Source of the DNA: Paramacrobiotus metropolitanus
Taxonomy: Eukaryota; Tardigrada; Eutardigrada; Parachela; Macrobiotidae
Reading direction: 5' to 3'
NCBI RefSeq assembly: GCF_019649055.1
Contig: NW_026570229.1
Location: 496,001 to 560,000, forward strand
Length of the DNA: 64,000 nucleotides
A program made the translations under genes and the position numbers. This document shows positions 10,138-21,829 of this stretch, piece after piece. The stretch's first letter is position 1; each line of letters opens with the position of its first letter. The notes under the pieces were generated by a model. The model did not search any database and was not told the DNA's origin. It worked only from the letters and a program-made list of their open reading frames with translations.

Positions 10138-11490
10138 CTACACATATTGCGCGTGTACATACCGTCCTGCGTTATACTTACAGTGGCTGTGCAAGTTGAG
10201 CGGAAACCGTGTGCTTTGATCATAACGTGATGCATTACACGTGAAGTACACAGTGTGACCGGATCCTGAGGTTGTTTTCTGGAAGTTAGCTGTCCATTCC
10301 ATAAATTCCTCCAGCTCGCAGCATGAGCAGTCGCTTTTTGATGGGCAAAGGTTATGCCCCTCAAAATTATACTCTGCAGATGTCCATGGACTGGGCCGCT
10401 CAGAGCTGCTAATAGTGCTTAAAATATCCTTCGGAACCGTCTGTATACTGTTTCCCTTCATATCCAGGGTTTGCAAAAACAACGAAAAGTGGCTTCCGCT
10501 GCGTTTGAGGCTTTTAAGGGGAGGATTTTGGTCTTGCAAATAAATTTTCACCTGCGACACGAACTGACAATTATAACAACATGCGACATGAACGACGCTT
10601 CTAACAAGTTGCATAGTTACAGCGGACTGCGTTCATACCGAGAGATATAAACCAGAGGATTTTATTTTCCGAATGCTTTCGAATAAATTTGCATTGTACT
10701 GTGATGGCAGCGTGGTTAGTAGCAATAATTTTCTAAATCGTTAACTTTATGGAACCAGAAGGCGTTTTCTGGGAAAAGTTCACGATTGTAGTTACGTTTA
10801 AAGTTAAGTTTGAAGAAAACTTCTCAAAGTCCGTGCGAGCGGGACGCTGGAAGAACAGTTACTTACAATCGTTTGTGCGACCGGCTGAAAGACCGACCAA
10901 TCGATTTCTTGAATGGCATTATATTGCAGTTCGACAAATTCAAGGCTCGGAATAACGCCCGCGTTCAACACCGGGACATGGGGATATGTTAACAACTGGA
11001 AGGCATTGGGGTGGATCGTGCGGATATCGTTGAAATATAGCATGAGGTGAGAAAGCAACTGAAATCCCCGAAAGAACTCCTTGTCCAAGTAGCCAATTTG
11101 ACTGTTAAAGATCTGGAGTGCCTTTATCTGGTGTCTGATGTTCCGTAAAAATTCCTCGTAAGGCGCTCTTTTAGTTCCGCTGGCTCTGAACCCGTACAGC
11201 CCAACTCCGTATATTAAAGGACGAACGGGAATAGGCTCGCAATTTTCATGCATGACGTTGCAGTAAGTGAAATCGTAAGAAGTTGGACACGCGATACCTA
11301 TCGACGTTGTCTGTGATGGAATAAGATCAACATCAAAATCGGCTGGAATTTCGAGATTTTGTTCCATACAGATTAGATGCGAATCTGCAAAGGAGCAACC
11401 GGGATGCGGCAGGTTGTTATTTTGCGCGGTTTGACAGGGCGACCAGGTGGCCAACAGGAGCAGTAGAAATATCCCAGCCCAATCAAGCAT
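10138..11490 (-). CDS. Secreted leucine-rich-repeat protein (LRR family member 3)
   Basis: ATG at 11490 starts a signal peptide (WAGIFLLLLLATWSP). Exon 1 is 11490-10867, ending ACG ATT with donor GTAAGT. Exon 2 starts at 10551 after TCGCAG and reads to TAG at 10138, giving 345 aa. An alternative donor GTAAGTATAA at 10181 could splice to a further exon. The intron is phase 0 and at the same place as in the plus-strand paralogues. Visible features are N-terminal cysteines (GCSF, ICM, ACP, YCN, NCE) and LRR-like segments IKALQIFNSQIGYL, LSHLMLYFNDIRTIHPNAF and LEFVELQYNAIQEIDWSVF. Exon 2 adds LQTLDMKGNSIQTVP and a C-terminal Cys block (CPSKSDCSCCELEEF). No membrane segment follows. It is the only member on the minus strand and is more diverged than the 4535/6246 pair. 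Confidence 0.7.
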
Positions 11491-12935
11491 GGCGGCGCTT
11501 GATAGGTTTACTTTGTGTCAGAAGCAACAATGAACGGCTGCGGCTTCAAATTTACGAACGAATGTAATACAAAGCTTTTATCCAAGCCGGCTATAATTTT
11601 CACACTTGTTATAATGCGCTTGGGCACTTCGGTTTTTAATAATTCTTAACCGGAAAAGCAAAGCAAGTGAGGAAACAGTATTCTATGTACTTTATCGGCA
11701 TTGCTTATCGGACATACAACCGGGGACTAATTAAACTATGACAAACCTATTGCTATCTGTGCAGTAGACCCGAGAAGCGGCAAATAACCGATAAGCGGCT
11801 GCGAAACACTGGTAAGAAAATCGCGTCAGCTCTTATGGAATACCTTCCAGGTGCAAGGAGGCGTTAATTTACTGTGTTTGATTTTGTACTAAAATCGAAG
11901 CCTACGAAGCACGCACTGACTGTTTAGGAGCATGTCAAACGTCTTTTTGAGTGAACGGAAGATAAGTAATACTCACTGGTGAAGTCGTGCCATGTACAAG
12001 TCACTACAGAAACTGATTGTGATATTGCATCCACCCGGCAAAGTCTGCTGAATCAAAGTTTCACCAAATTTATACAGCGCCTTGACAATCTTAATTATTA
12101 TCATAATAGATAACTACATAGATGCGTGCGGCCATGCTGAACAAAATAGTTTCTACGATGGATAAACCATCCAATAATTAATACCACATTTTAGATCTTG
12201 TTAGAATTAATGGTTTTGGTAGTTTGCTTTAATGAATATTGACGAGTAATTCTGCACACCGTAACATTGTAAAGATTTCCTTAAATACTCAGTAAAACCA
12301 GTCAGACTGCCTAAACTTCCGTGTAACAACTTATCCTTCGAGCTTGGTTAAAGACAAGAGTGCTGCTGGTGTACAGTGTACACAAATGAGTAACATTATG
12401 ATTAACCGGTAAACTTATTAATCTTAATAGATCTTAGCCGGGAATCATCTTTTTTTCGATACGTAAGTTTCTTGTGTACCGGGACGATCTAAAAGTCTTT
12501 TAAATAAGTTTCTGATCCGGTTCATCCTGGATACTAAAATACGTATGTCACTGGCCTTGTGTGGCTCAACAACTCAATAGTTTGCACAGTAGTTTCCAGG
12601 CAACACAGCTTACCAGGCTAACAGCACCAACCGCTTACCAGCCGTGCATCACTTGACGAAGCCCTGCGTCCGTTAAAAGTTAAAACTGGTCGCACGCGTG
12701 AGCACCTCGACCGCATTCGAAAAGGTATTGTCGTTGATTAGAGTGTGGTACAGTAGTCTCAGTTTGACGCGCTCGAAATAAAGTTCAAACCGGTGAAAAC
12801 ATTACCGTCAACAAAGTAATGACGGTCGCTCCGTGCAGTACCTACCATGTAACGCATTTTGTTCGTGCCGGTTCTACGGTAACTCCTGACTAGCGCCTAC
12901 TCTCAAAAGCCCTGGCCTATTCATCGGCTCATCCG
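11491..12935. other. Intergenic, nothing recognised
   Basis: About 1.4 kb lies between a minus-strand gene and a plus-strand LRR relic, so it may hold the promoter of the 11490 gene. No exon or element could be supported. Confidence 0.4.
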
Positions 12936-14000
12936 TTGCGTCTTCTGACCAATCTGACGAGGAAGAACAACCACACCGACGCCTGCGAGATCTACACCCT
13001 TTCGGGCTGCGATGACCATTGGGAGTACTGCGCGTACAGCAAGCCGGCACTTAACATCAGCTCCATCCGGGCCAGTGGGATATGTTCGTTCAGCTGGGAG
13101 AAGAGTCGCGTCGGGCAAGTGACCGCCCAGCCGTCTGCTGGACACCTGCACGCCCTTTCCCAGTGACCCAACCTCGAAGCGGTGGAACTGACAAATATCA
13201 GGGCGGGGCCCGCCGACCGGCCCTTCCCCGTTTGCAGCTACCTGGCCAATCCAGCTCAGAACGGTCCAGCTTAGAACGTCCGACATTTGCAAAATTACTT
13301 GTCCAGCAAATGCAAGGCACTTTTGCCGGGTTCGATGCTCTGGAGAGGCTGGAGCAGAACATACAACCGCATGGAGTCCATGGACGCCCACGCCTTCGTC
13401 ATGTTAGATGACTTGTCACGATCAGCGCTGACAAACTGAATTATCTCGCATTAACATCACCACGCTGGATTTCACCGCCTTCAGATCACCAACCAACACC
13501 AAGGTGCATACATAGCAGATATCATTACACAAATACTGCTACACCGGAAGCTGCTGCTGCCCACGACTCTGGCTAGGTGGCACAGAAGCAGCTGCTACTT
13601 GCAGGAGATTAAAGAGACCTGGAGTAATCTGCGACGCCTCTCCTTAAATCAATTCTTCGTAAGACACGTCGTGGCGTTAGTCGACCTGTCGTTCAACAAA
13701 ATGACCGGCGTTGACGGGCGGTTCCTGCGCTGCGTCGGAAGAGCAAAAGGATCGACCAGGGTAAATGCTAGATGCCAATCCTTCGTGCTGGACTTCGCCA
13801 GTGTATTATCCGCAAATGTACGGCTCAATATTTGTTTGCCGGCGGATAAGGAACATTTAACGGCCGGATGGATGACTGCTGTCCAGCCTCGCACTAGAGG
13901 GCTCTCTTTACTAGCACAACCGATGAACCCCGAAGTGAAGCTATGGTCACTTTGGCGGAAGCTGGACAAGATTCTTTCGGGGCCCGATACTTACAATTGA
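12936..14000 (+). pseudogene. LRR family member 4, decayed
   Basis: Fragments in several frames match the 4535 gene in order. They are a Cys block (LSGCDDHWEYC, then ALNISSI), PNLEAVELTNI and ADRPFPV after an in-frame TGA, GTFAGFDALERL, a shifted NRMESMDAHAF, and NITTLDFTAF. After a recognisable intron position near 13500, VVALVDLSFNKMTGVDGRFLR matches exon 2 of the paralogue. At least two stops and several frame changes interrupt it, and no signal peptide was found. It keeps the plus-strand order of the family and is the oldest-looking copy. Confidence 0.65.
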
Positions 14001-14563
14001 ACGGCGTAACGGCGTATTGTAAATATCAGGGTAGGAAAAAATTAAAAAAAGACAAAGCATTAAAAAAAAATCGGTAATACGGTATGTACCGCGTGTCACC
14101 AGTCACTGTGTTCTGACTACTGTCCTTAGCTGTGATCGGCTTGCCATAAGCGCAGCAGCTTAAGTACACATCAAGTAAAAATGTTGAGGACTCTATCTAT
14201 AATCGGCTGTTTTTTTTATTGTTGGTTATCGCCGTTCTACTAGCTTTGGTGACCTTTACACTCTTCTCCAGTCGAAACATTTAGAAGCCCATCGAAGCGC
14301 TGAATAAGTAATTTGAACTAAGAGGTGCTAACAGCATCTTTTTAGTGCTAATGCTTGTACAATTTGCTTGTCTGGCCTGGAAACCAGAACAACTGAATAC
14401 TGATGCAGTACAGCCAGTGACCTTTGATATAGGGAGATGGCCGACTGGCTTGGCGTATGACAGTAGATTATTGCGAGTGAGTTTTATTGGTCGCGGAACG
14501 AAATAAATTTATTGGCAACAGCCTATGAAATACAAAAATGCAAGCGCTTGTACACTACTTTAT
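14001..14563. other. Intergenic, nothing recognised
   Basis: Contains two GTGACCTTT words (14249, 14417). Otherwise nothing could be supported. Confidence 0.4.
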
Positions 14564-14694
14564 ATTTTTGAGATTAGCAACCAAAGCCTCAGTCATCTGC
14601 CGGAGTCCGGCAGATGACTTAGGCTTTGGTTGTTTTTTTGCTTCCGGAGTCCGGCAGATGACTGAGGCTTTGGTTGCTTTTTAATCTCAAAAAT
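14564..14694. repeat. Nested foldback repeat (three copies of one unit)
   Basis: The unit CAACCAAAGCC, then TCAGTCATCTGCCGGA, occurs forward at about 14578-14604, inverted at 14605-14632, and inverted again at about 14645-14677. The outer arms extend into ATTTTTGAGATTA / TAATCTCAAAAAT. The outer palindrome encloses a complete inner hairpin. It looks like a foldback transposon end or a nested MITE. No open frame. Confidence 0.75.
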
Positions 14695-16209
14695 CAGCCG
14701 GACTAAAAGGCAACACACTTAAAACAGCGTAGCATTTCCTTTAACAACGATAAGACTAAAACACTGCTCGAGAACAGCAATATCACGCGCTTATCCAGTT
14801 GCATTCCAAATTTTGCAAGCCAGAAAATGGAACAGTTCAATTTTAAAGCCGGACCGAAACTCCCAGGCTCTCCATTAGTAAAGGATTCAAAGCGTATCCG
14901 TTCCCAAAAACGAGCACTTCCCGCGTTCGGACCTACGGTGAGTTAGGCCACGCTGCCACATTTCTAGGGGCTTTCAGTGACGTATGAGCCCGCAACCGTC
15001 CACTAATTCGTTGCATGCCAAAGGACCGGTTTTTCTTGGTGAACGGGTATCAGCATCATCCCACCTGGTCTCTTCCCGTAGCACGTGACAGACCGGTTGG
15101 CTAGCTCACAAGGAAAACCACGGAATGAAAATTAAGCTAATATTCCGTTAGTCAAGTGCGGTATTAGCTGTTTGTACGCCACCAGCTGATTGCAACCGGG
15201 TCGTAATTAATTTAAAACAAACGTGGAGCGCTCACGTGCACAGTTCAATGAGCGTGGGTGCGTGTCAGTGACATTAACTGAAAGTAGTTATGTAATTTAT
15301 ATAGCATATGTACATCCTTCCGCAGTTTTAGAACCGATACAGAAAATTATTTTACAATTATTGAAAAATTCAAACCCGATTATTTCTAACATCGTCTTCG
15401 AAACTAGATGCATTTTTGAGTCTTCCGTAAAGCGTGCAATACTGCATAATAAATGAATTTATGTGACGTTGACGCATAAAAAATTCAAGTTGTTCTCATG
15501 GCCATGGTAGGTAGACAAATCTGCTGACTACGCAACACAGCAAACCCAACGCGAGAAAGGTTTCTGCAGATCGGTAGGAATTTGGTACCACGCGTGATTA
15601 TTAAATTTCTTCAACTTTAATGCGCACTCTGCGCGTATGCGTAACAGGAAAGACTAATCCGTGTTGACTCGGCGTTTCCGCGGTGTAAGTGTCTGGGGAA
15701 GACCATGGTCACGTCCTGTGTCTTGATTGAATTTGTCTGTAGCACTTTGCCGGGATATTTTTATTGCTGCGCCAGGGGCCCATGGAAAAGCGCCCGTGTT
15801 CAGGCTGAATGTGCTGGCAAATTAAACGGGGTGATTCCCGCACAGCGTAGCGAGACAACAACACACTGTGTCGCACAGCAGATTAAAATGAAGTGGACAG
15901 ATGCTGCGCTGTCACATTAATTTGGGGGCTTCCTTTACACAAACAATTATTTGTGGTGCTTATATCCAGTGGATTGCATGTATGCAGCGGTACGATCGAT
16001 GATCCGCCAATTAGCGTCGCTCACCCTGTACACTGGCAGTGTACACGCACACAGTCTAATGGCAGCGAAGAGAGCCTATAAAACGCGGCTAATCCACAGT
16101 CATAAAGGTGACTATCGAGTTACTAACCGTCAACAACGCCCTTGACGTTCCATTGCGCTGTTTCATTTTAAGTTAAAAATAATTTTTCTAAATCCCGGCG
16201 AACACGAAG
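14695..16209. other. Intergenic, likely opsin promoter region
   Basis: No exon supported. The 1.5 kb precede the opsin start codon. Confidence 0.4.
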
Positions 16210-19200
16210 ATGTGGATAATCGGCGACAGTGTCAACGGTGTTACCAACTACTCGTCTCCGGGATGGTCCTGCATTAACGACACAAGTGCCGCGGCACAGT
16301 ACGGCTCAGAACCGCATCAACATCTGCACTGGCTCGTCTTCTTCCGCAACGGAGAATTACCGGCGCCCACCTGGGTACGTAGCGAGTTATCGAGTTTTAC
16401 CGTAACTCGGTATCCAAAAAACTTAGCTCTGTTGTATCTTCTAAAAATTATAAACAGTATATCGTTTATGGTATCATAAATCGCGGTATAAATCGAAGCT
16501 ATGTTTGGTTAGTATTTAGTTGCGTAAAGATACAGGTAGTGTAATACTGCCGCTTAAAGCAATAGCCTAAGCTTTACTGCGCTACCCATGCTTAACCTAT
16601 TAATGATTAATAGTTTAGCTTAGGATTAATAATTATTCCGTATTTTTTGTGTACGTTTACGCTACTAATTAAGATTAAGAATCTGGCTTGTTTATACGGG
16701 CCGTTATTTTTGCATCAGCCGGTTTTTGAAATATCCCGTTTATGGCATAGTAAAATTGACGAAACGCTTATATACTGATCGTACAAAATCGTCCACAAAA
16801 ATTTATCCGTTATTATCCGATCTTCTTGAAGTTTCGCTGTAAAAAGCACATAACTCTAGTGGATTATCTGCGTCACAACCAGTTACATGGCCTTTTTCAA
16901 ATACATCTTTTAAAATTGTAAATTTGTAAAAATCACCTAATAATTGTTTTCTACATTCCGGGAAAAATATTTGGAAGGCAGTTATTATTTTCTAATTGCA
17001 GTTCCACATGGCGACGGGCGTGTACATGCTGTGCATCGGCTGCCTGGGCACCCTGGGCAACGGCATCCTGGCCTGGGCTTTTCTCTGGTAAGCCGCCAAT
17101 TTCTCCATTCCCACAAATTAGTCGACATCGCGGCGCCGCCCTAACCATAACCCGGACGTCTGGCTACCTGCCTGCCGGCCGTAATCAGCGTCCCAGTTTA
17201 TGCATAAATAACTAGTTGCGCGGCGTCGCTAGCCGATCTTACCAGAAACCTTGTAATGGCCGTATCTCCGGCGCACTGCATCGACGCACAAGAGAAGCTT
17301 CATCTGTATCTTATATAAGGCAGCACATTGCTCCCAGTGGAGCGGAAGTGCACAAGTAGCACGCTAATGAAAATCCCCATCGCCGCAAAATTAAACACCG
17401 TATTCACATCACGTACATACACAGATGTATCAACGGTTTTCCCCGGCTGTTGTTGCGCGTGATCTTCCCCGCGCAAACACCGCAGTCTGCACTTTCTCGC
17501 CGTAATTGCATTTCTCTTTCAAGTTCACTCAATTTTCCGGCCATCAACACCCGGCCGCATCCCGGCGCGCTGGTTAATGTATGGCGCGACACCGGGGAAA
17601 TCAACACGGCTGTTTATATGTGTGTTTATTAGTATTGTTTGTTGGACAGGTGCAAAGCGCTGCGGTCGCCCTCCAATTTGCTCATCGGCAATCTGGCCGT
17701 GGCCGATTTCTGCATGAGCATGACGACCTTTCCTTTCTTCATCACCAGTTCGTTCGCGCAACGCTGGCTGTACGGAAAAATAGGTAAAAATAAAACATCA
17801 ACAGAGACCACGTGATTAATCATTTATTTACCTATTCAAAGGTCATGAATTTGTTCAGTGCAGTGTAGTTAATCTCAACCAATTAGAGCAAAACCTGCTA
17901 ACACACGGTAAAGCACAGTGGATGCACTGCAGCAATATACTAATGTAATGATGCATAAACCAGCCAACGAACGTTCTACGTTTCAAAATCAAAAATCTGT
18001 TGAACTGATAATTTTAAAATTATCTGCATTTTGTCTACATACATAATTACAGTGTTTTCAGTTATTCATTAAATCAACGTATTTTAAAATAATATTAAAC
18101 TAAAATTAAAAAGGGAAAAAAGCAGTATATTTTTATTGTTATAAATCTTAAAGGTTTTTCAATTTATTGAATAAATTAGGGATACCCGGGTATGATTGAA
18201 AATACACTAAAGGTAATTAAATATTAAATACAGCGGCTGTGAGAGGTTTGGTACAAGTTGTGTTGTAGACAAAACTATGATGTGCTGTTTATGGCATAGG
18301 CTGCGATTACTACGGCTTCTCGGGCGGCTTGTTCGGCATGGTGGGCATCAGCACGATGGCCAGCATCGCCGTGGACCGCTACCTGTCCATCACGCACTGG
18401 CAGCACTGGTCGCTGACCTACCCGCAAGTGGCCGTGTGGATCTCCGCCCTCTGGCTGTACGCCGCCTCCCTCTGCATCCCGCCCTTCTTCGGCTGGTCGG
18501 CCTACATCCTGGAGGGCGTCCAGACGTCCTGCACCTTCGACTTTCTCTCAGGGACGCCGGCCAGCATCTCCTTCACGCTCTGGCTGGTCTTCATCGGTTT
18601 CGCCGTGCCCGTCTCCATCATCATCTACTGCTACAGCAAACTCCTGCGCTACATCGCCGACCACCAAAAGGTCATGGAGAACGTCGGGTTTGGCTATGAG
18701 GCGCCCGGGCGCAACCGCCTCAACTCCAACGTCACCAATCGCAGTAGGCGACACCGAGGAGGCTGTAAAGGTCATACACACCTAATTTTTGGCAGAGATT
18801 GTAAAGGTCACGTTTTTAGGTGATCCCTCCGGGACGGACCGCTCGGACACTCCGACACCCAGCGACATCCGGGCGGCAACCACCTGCGCCGTGATCGTGG
18901 CGCTGTTTTGCCTAGCCTGGACGCCCTACGCCTGCGTGGCCCTGACCGGGACCTTCGGGCACGCCGACCTCCTCAACCCGTACGCCAGCAGCGTCCCGTC
19001 CTTCTTCGCCAAATCCAGCGCCATCTACAATCCCATCGTCTACGCCCTGATGAACGAGCGTTTTCGCACCGCCGTCCTGGTGATGTTGAGACTGCGCCGG
19101 GAACCCAGTCGCCGACGTCCCGGGAACCTCCCGCGGACCTCCGAACCGGCCATCTACAACGTCCGGCATAAGCGGGCGTCGGCGACACTGTCGACGACGT

Positions 19201-19517
19201 TCTCTATCGTCTCGGGACCCATCAGCCCCACCTCCCCGTTGGCGCCCACCGGTTTGCAACGGTCTAGCATCGATGAAGGGCAGGAGGACGGCCTAGAGAT
19301 GGGGACGCACGAGGGCGTCGGGGTATTGGTAAAGGTCAAGCGGGAGATGCGCTGGAGTCTGGATTTGGACCCGGTGGTTACAGTGGAGGGTCCCCCGGGA
19401 ACCCTCCGGGAAGTGGAGGGCGAGAAGGCGGAAAAGACAGCGGATGATGAAATGTTGTTGACGCCGACGCCCATGACGGAGTGCTTTGGCTGTTCCGTAC
19501 TGCACACGCGCGAATAA
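16210..19517 (+). CDS. Opsin (retinal-binding rhodopsin-like GPCR), r-opsin/melanopsin-like
   Basis: Five exons (16210-16374, 17002-17087, 17650-17783, 18300-18743, 18820-19517), all GT-AG with matching phases 0, 2, 1, 1, give 508 aa. The extracellular N-terminus has N-glycosylation sites. TM1 carries GTLGNG. TM2 is SNLLIGNLAVADF. The Cys of the conserved disulfide is at about 130 (KIGCDYYG), paired with about 206 (QTSC). The D-R-Y motif is VDRYLSI (Asp about 154). ECL2 reads GWSAYILEGVQTSC, keeping the Glu (about 200) equivalent to bovine E181. TM6 has CLAWTPY. TM7 has FFAKSSAIYNPIVY with the retinal Lys at about 341. The position of vertebrate E113 is Tyr, as in most invertebrate opsins. 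The ECL2 and TM6-TM7 text looks melanopsin/r-opsin-like, but the tail after NPxxY reads NERF rather than HPK/HPR. A long C-terminal tail of about 150 aa follows. Light reception is inferred from Lys341; the subclass is uncertain. Confidence 0.9.
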
Positions 19518-19679
19518 CAATATTATCACCGAATTATTCAGTTTTATTACCAACGCTGTCTTTCTTGATAACATTTTTGTTGCAGTTTTTCTGCTAAAGT
19601 TTTGTTGATTTTTATTTTGCCGGAGCAGCCAAAAATTATTCGTTATTTGTTATTGACACACTGACATACATACTCGTAT
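19518..19679. other. Opsin 3' flank
   Basis: Short non-coding stretch after the opsin stop. No clear poly(A) signal stands out. Confidence 0.3.
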
Positions 19680-19905
19680 ATGTACCGTGTTTTTATTTAA
19701 TACAAAGTACATTAACGCTGCAACGGAATCGGCAGAAACTTTACTTCTATGTTATATATTAAACAGTGCTGATTTTTGCGGCATTGTGGCGAAACGGTCT
19801 CTAATTGGTCATGAACTGTTGTGAACGGCAGCAGCGCAGCCCTACGCTTTCTGTCGACACAGCTTCAACCGCGGTATTTGAAGTGGTCGCGACACTGTCG
19901 TACGC
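19680..19905 (-). pseudogene. Relic copy of the ADAMTS-like PLAC exon
   Basis: The block matches 25740-25965 over its whole length, including the non-coding 3' flank (ACATTAA-GCTGCA-CGGAAT, then TTGGTCA-GAACTGTTGTG). On the minus strand it should encode the last exon of the ADAMTS-like gene. The PLAC cysteines are lost, the frame is interrupted (TACCGCGGTTGA where the live copy reads TAC TGC GAC TTC) and the length is shorter. It lies about 6 kb left of the source exon with no other exons of that gene nearby. Confidence 0.7.
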
Positions 19906-20226
19906 TTTACGGATTTAGTACTTACCTCACCATTGAGCATTAGTTGCCGTCAACTAAAAAATTTCGGCGGACTCTGTTTTGCGTTATAGCACGGCGCTAA
20001 AAGGCGTGTCGTGAACGCAGTGAACTGATATCTGAGTGGTAGTCGTTTTGACAGTTTTCGGCCGCTTACTAGTGCCCTGGGGCAAACATACTGACAGCTG
20101 CAGCAAAACATGTTATTGGCACAGCGCCAGCGACATTAATGCAGTTAGCTTAGCATTCCTGACCGCCGCATTTTAGAACCCATCTTTAATGCTATATACG
20201 CGTATATCCCTGATATTACATAAACG

Positions 20227-21829
20227 ATGATCTTGCTATCTGCAGTTATCGCATTACTCGGTGTGGCCGGGGCAAACCCTGCCGATTCACCTGAAATTAC
20301 AGCAGGTTGCGCTAACCGCTATGGAAACGACGCCTTTCTGTACTGTGATCCAAAAAACTCCTCTTACATTTTCCTGAAATGCAGCGCAACGGCGGACCGG
20401 TGTTCCCAGCACAGTGTTCCGTTCAACGTTCATTCTATCCCGATAAACGTCAGCGTGCTGCAAATCGGCGACGAGAGCAAGCAACCGAGCAATGCACCGC
20501 GGCACTACTTACTGGAGAACTTCTTGCCGCTACCGCGCCGCGATCTAGTCAGTGTTACGCTGAAGAATTTCCGGCTGGCTCCCGGCCACCAGCGGTTCCC
20601 GGTGCAGAAATTCTTCCAGAATGTCAAAAGCACGCTGGAGACGCTGGTGCTCTTCGACGTGCCCCTGGCGACCGTCACGCGCCACGAGTTCAGCGGCTTC
20701 GCCAAGCTGCATTATTTAGCCTTGAAATGGAATAACATGTCAGCCATTGCAATCGACGCTTTTGCAGCGCTAAGCACAGTGAATAATGGCGGAGTGGACA
20801 TTGCATTACCAGCGACACTGGCGCGACTGGAAATTGCCGGCAACTGTTTGCGCCGTTTTGACCTGGCGGTGCTGAAACCGGTTGCTTCAACGATCGTAGT
20901 AGGTGGCGTAAAATGAGCTAGAGATTTCGCCGCGTACAAAATTTCATATAAATATGAACGTAATTGGCGTGGGCTGAACCTTAAACAGCGCTGTCGCAAA
21001 ATTAAACTGAACAGAATCATGGCGATAGCTATTGGTAGTCTAAACGGACTCTAATCTTCGTCTAGTTGGATCCAAACTTTTCAATTTTTTTACCAAATCC
21101 AATCAGATTCTGAATTAATTAGTTACGAGTACATATCGAAAGTCCCAGTTGTAATTTCGGAAATTTTCTGCATCACCAACGATTAGAAGAAATAATCTTC
21201 CTCGTAAAAAATTTTGATCAGACCATTAGGCCGCAGCTCCGGGCATCGACAATTCAATGTTCTGAAATTAAAAAAAAATTTAAAAAGAAGTATAGTTTAG
21301 TACTTACAGCAAAAAACGTTAATGTGGTTAAGTTGTATTTATTTATTTGCATGTTTTGCTTTTTCCACTACAGGACATATTTCTGTACTCGAACCGCATC
21401 CAGCGCCTTTTCGTCAGCCAGAAATTTGTGATCCCGAATATTGTGGGTGCCAATTTCGGCGGAAATGAATTGTCGACCTTGGATGAGGATGTCCTGGCCG
21501 TGCTGGACTCGGACGCCGGCAGACCCTACCTCGGTCTCAAAATTTAATACAATCCCGTTTGTGCGACGGACGACACATGCCGCTGCCCGGCCGCGACACG
21601 CCTCCTCGACTGGTACAGGAAACCGCTGCGTCGCCGCGTCGACATGCTGGAGGCGATGTTCAGTGACGCCCTGACGTGTGGCGCGACCAGCTATTATTCG
21701 GGAGGTCAATGTTCGCCCGGGCCCATGAATCCTGCCACCATGCTGCGCAACAGCCAAAGCGTACACTATTCCGGGCAGATATTACATTGTATGGTGCGAA
21801 ACAATACTGGACCGGCTTGCGCTAAATAA
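20227..21829 (+). CDS. Secreted leucine-rich-repeat protein (LRR family member 5), interrupted by TAA
   Basis: ATG 20227 opens a signal peptide (ILLSAVIALLGVAG). Exon 1 (20227-20895) holds N-terminal cysteines, then LRR-like LETLVLFDVPLATVTRHEF, KLHYLALKWNNMSAI and ARLEIAGNCLRRFDL. The intron runs from a weak donor (ATC|GTAGTA) to CTACAG at 21373, at the family position and phase. Exon 2 starts at 21374 (DIFLYSNRIQRLFVSQ). The first in-frame stop is TAA at 21545-21547, giving 280 aa. The same frame stays open to 21829. It encodes YNPVC, DTCRCP and LLDWYRKPLRR, which align with the C-terminal Cys block of the minus-strand member (YNFEGHNLC, CSCCELEEFMEW). The stop is thus probably a recent lesion or an allele rather than the ancestral end. 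Confidence 0.65.

Noticed and set aside
18277-18699. His/Arg-rich frame overlapping opsin exon 4
   Set aside because: It lies in another frame of an exon with clear opsin motifs.
6246-21829. Stop-codon reassignment to explain TGA and TAA in LRR copies
   Set aside because: Other genes in the window use TAA, TAG and TGA as normal stops, and the broken copies carry additional lesions.
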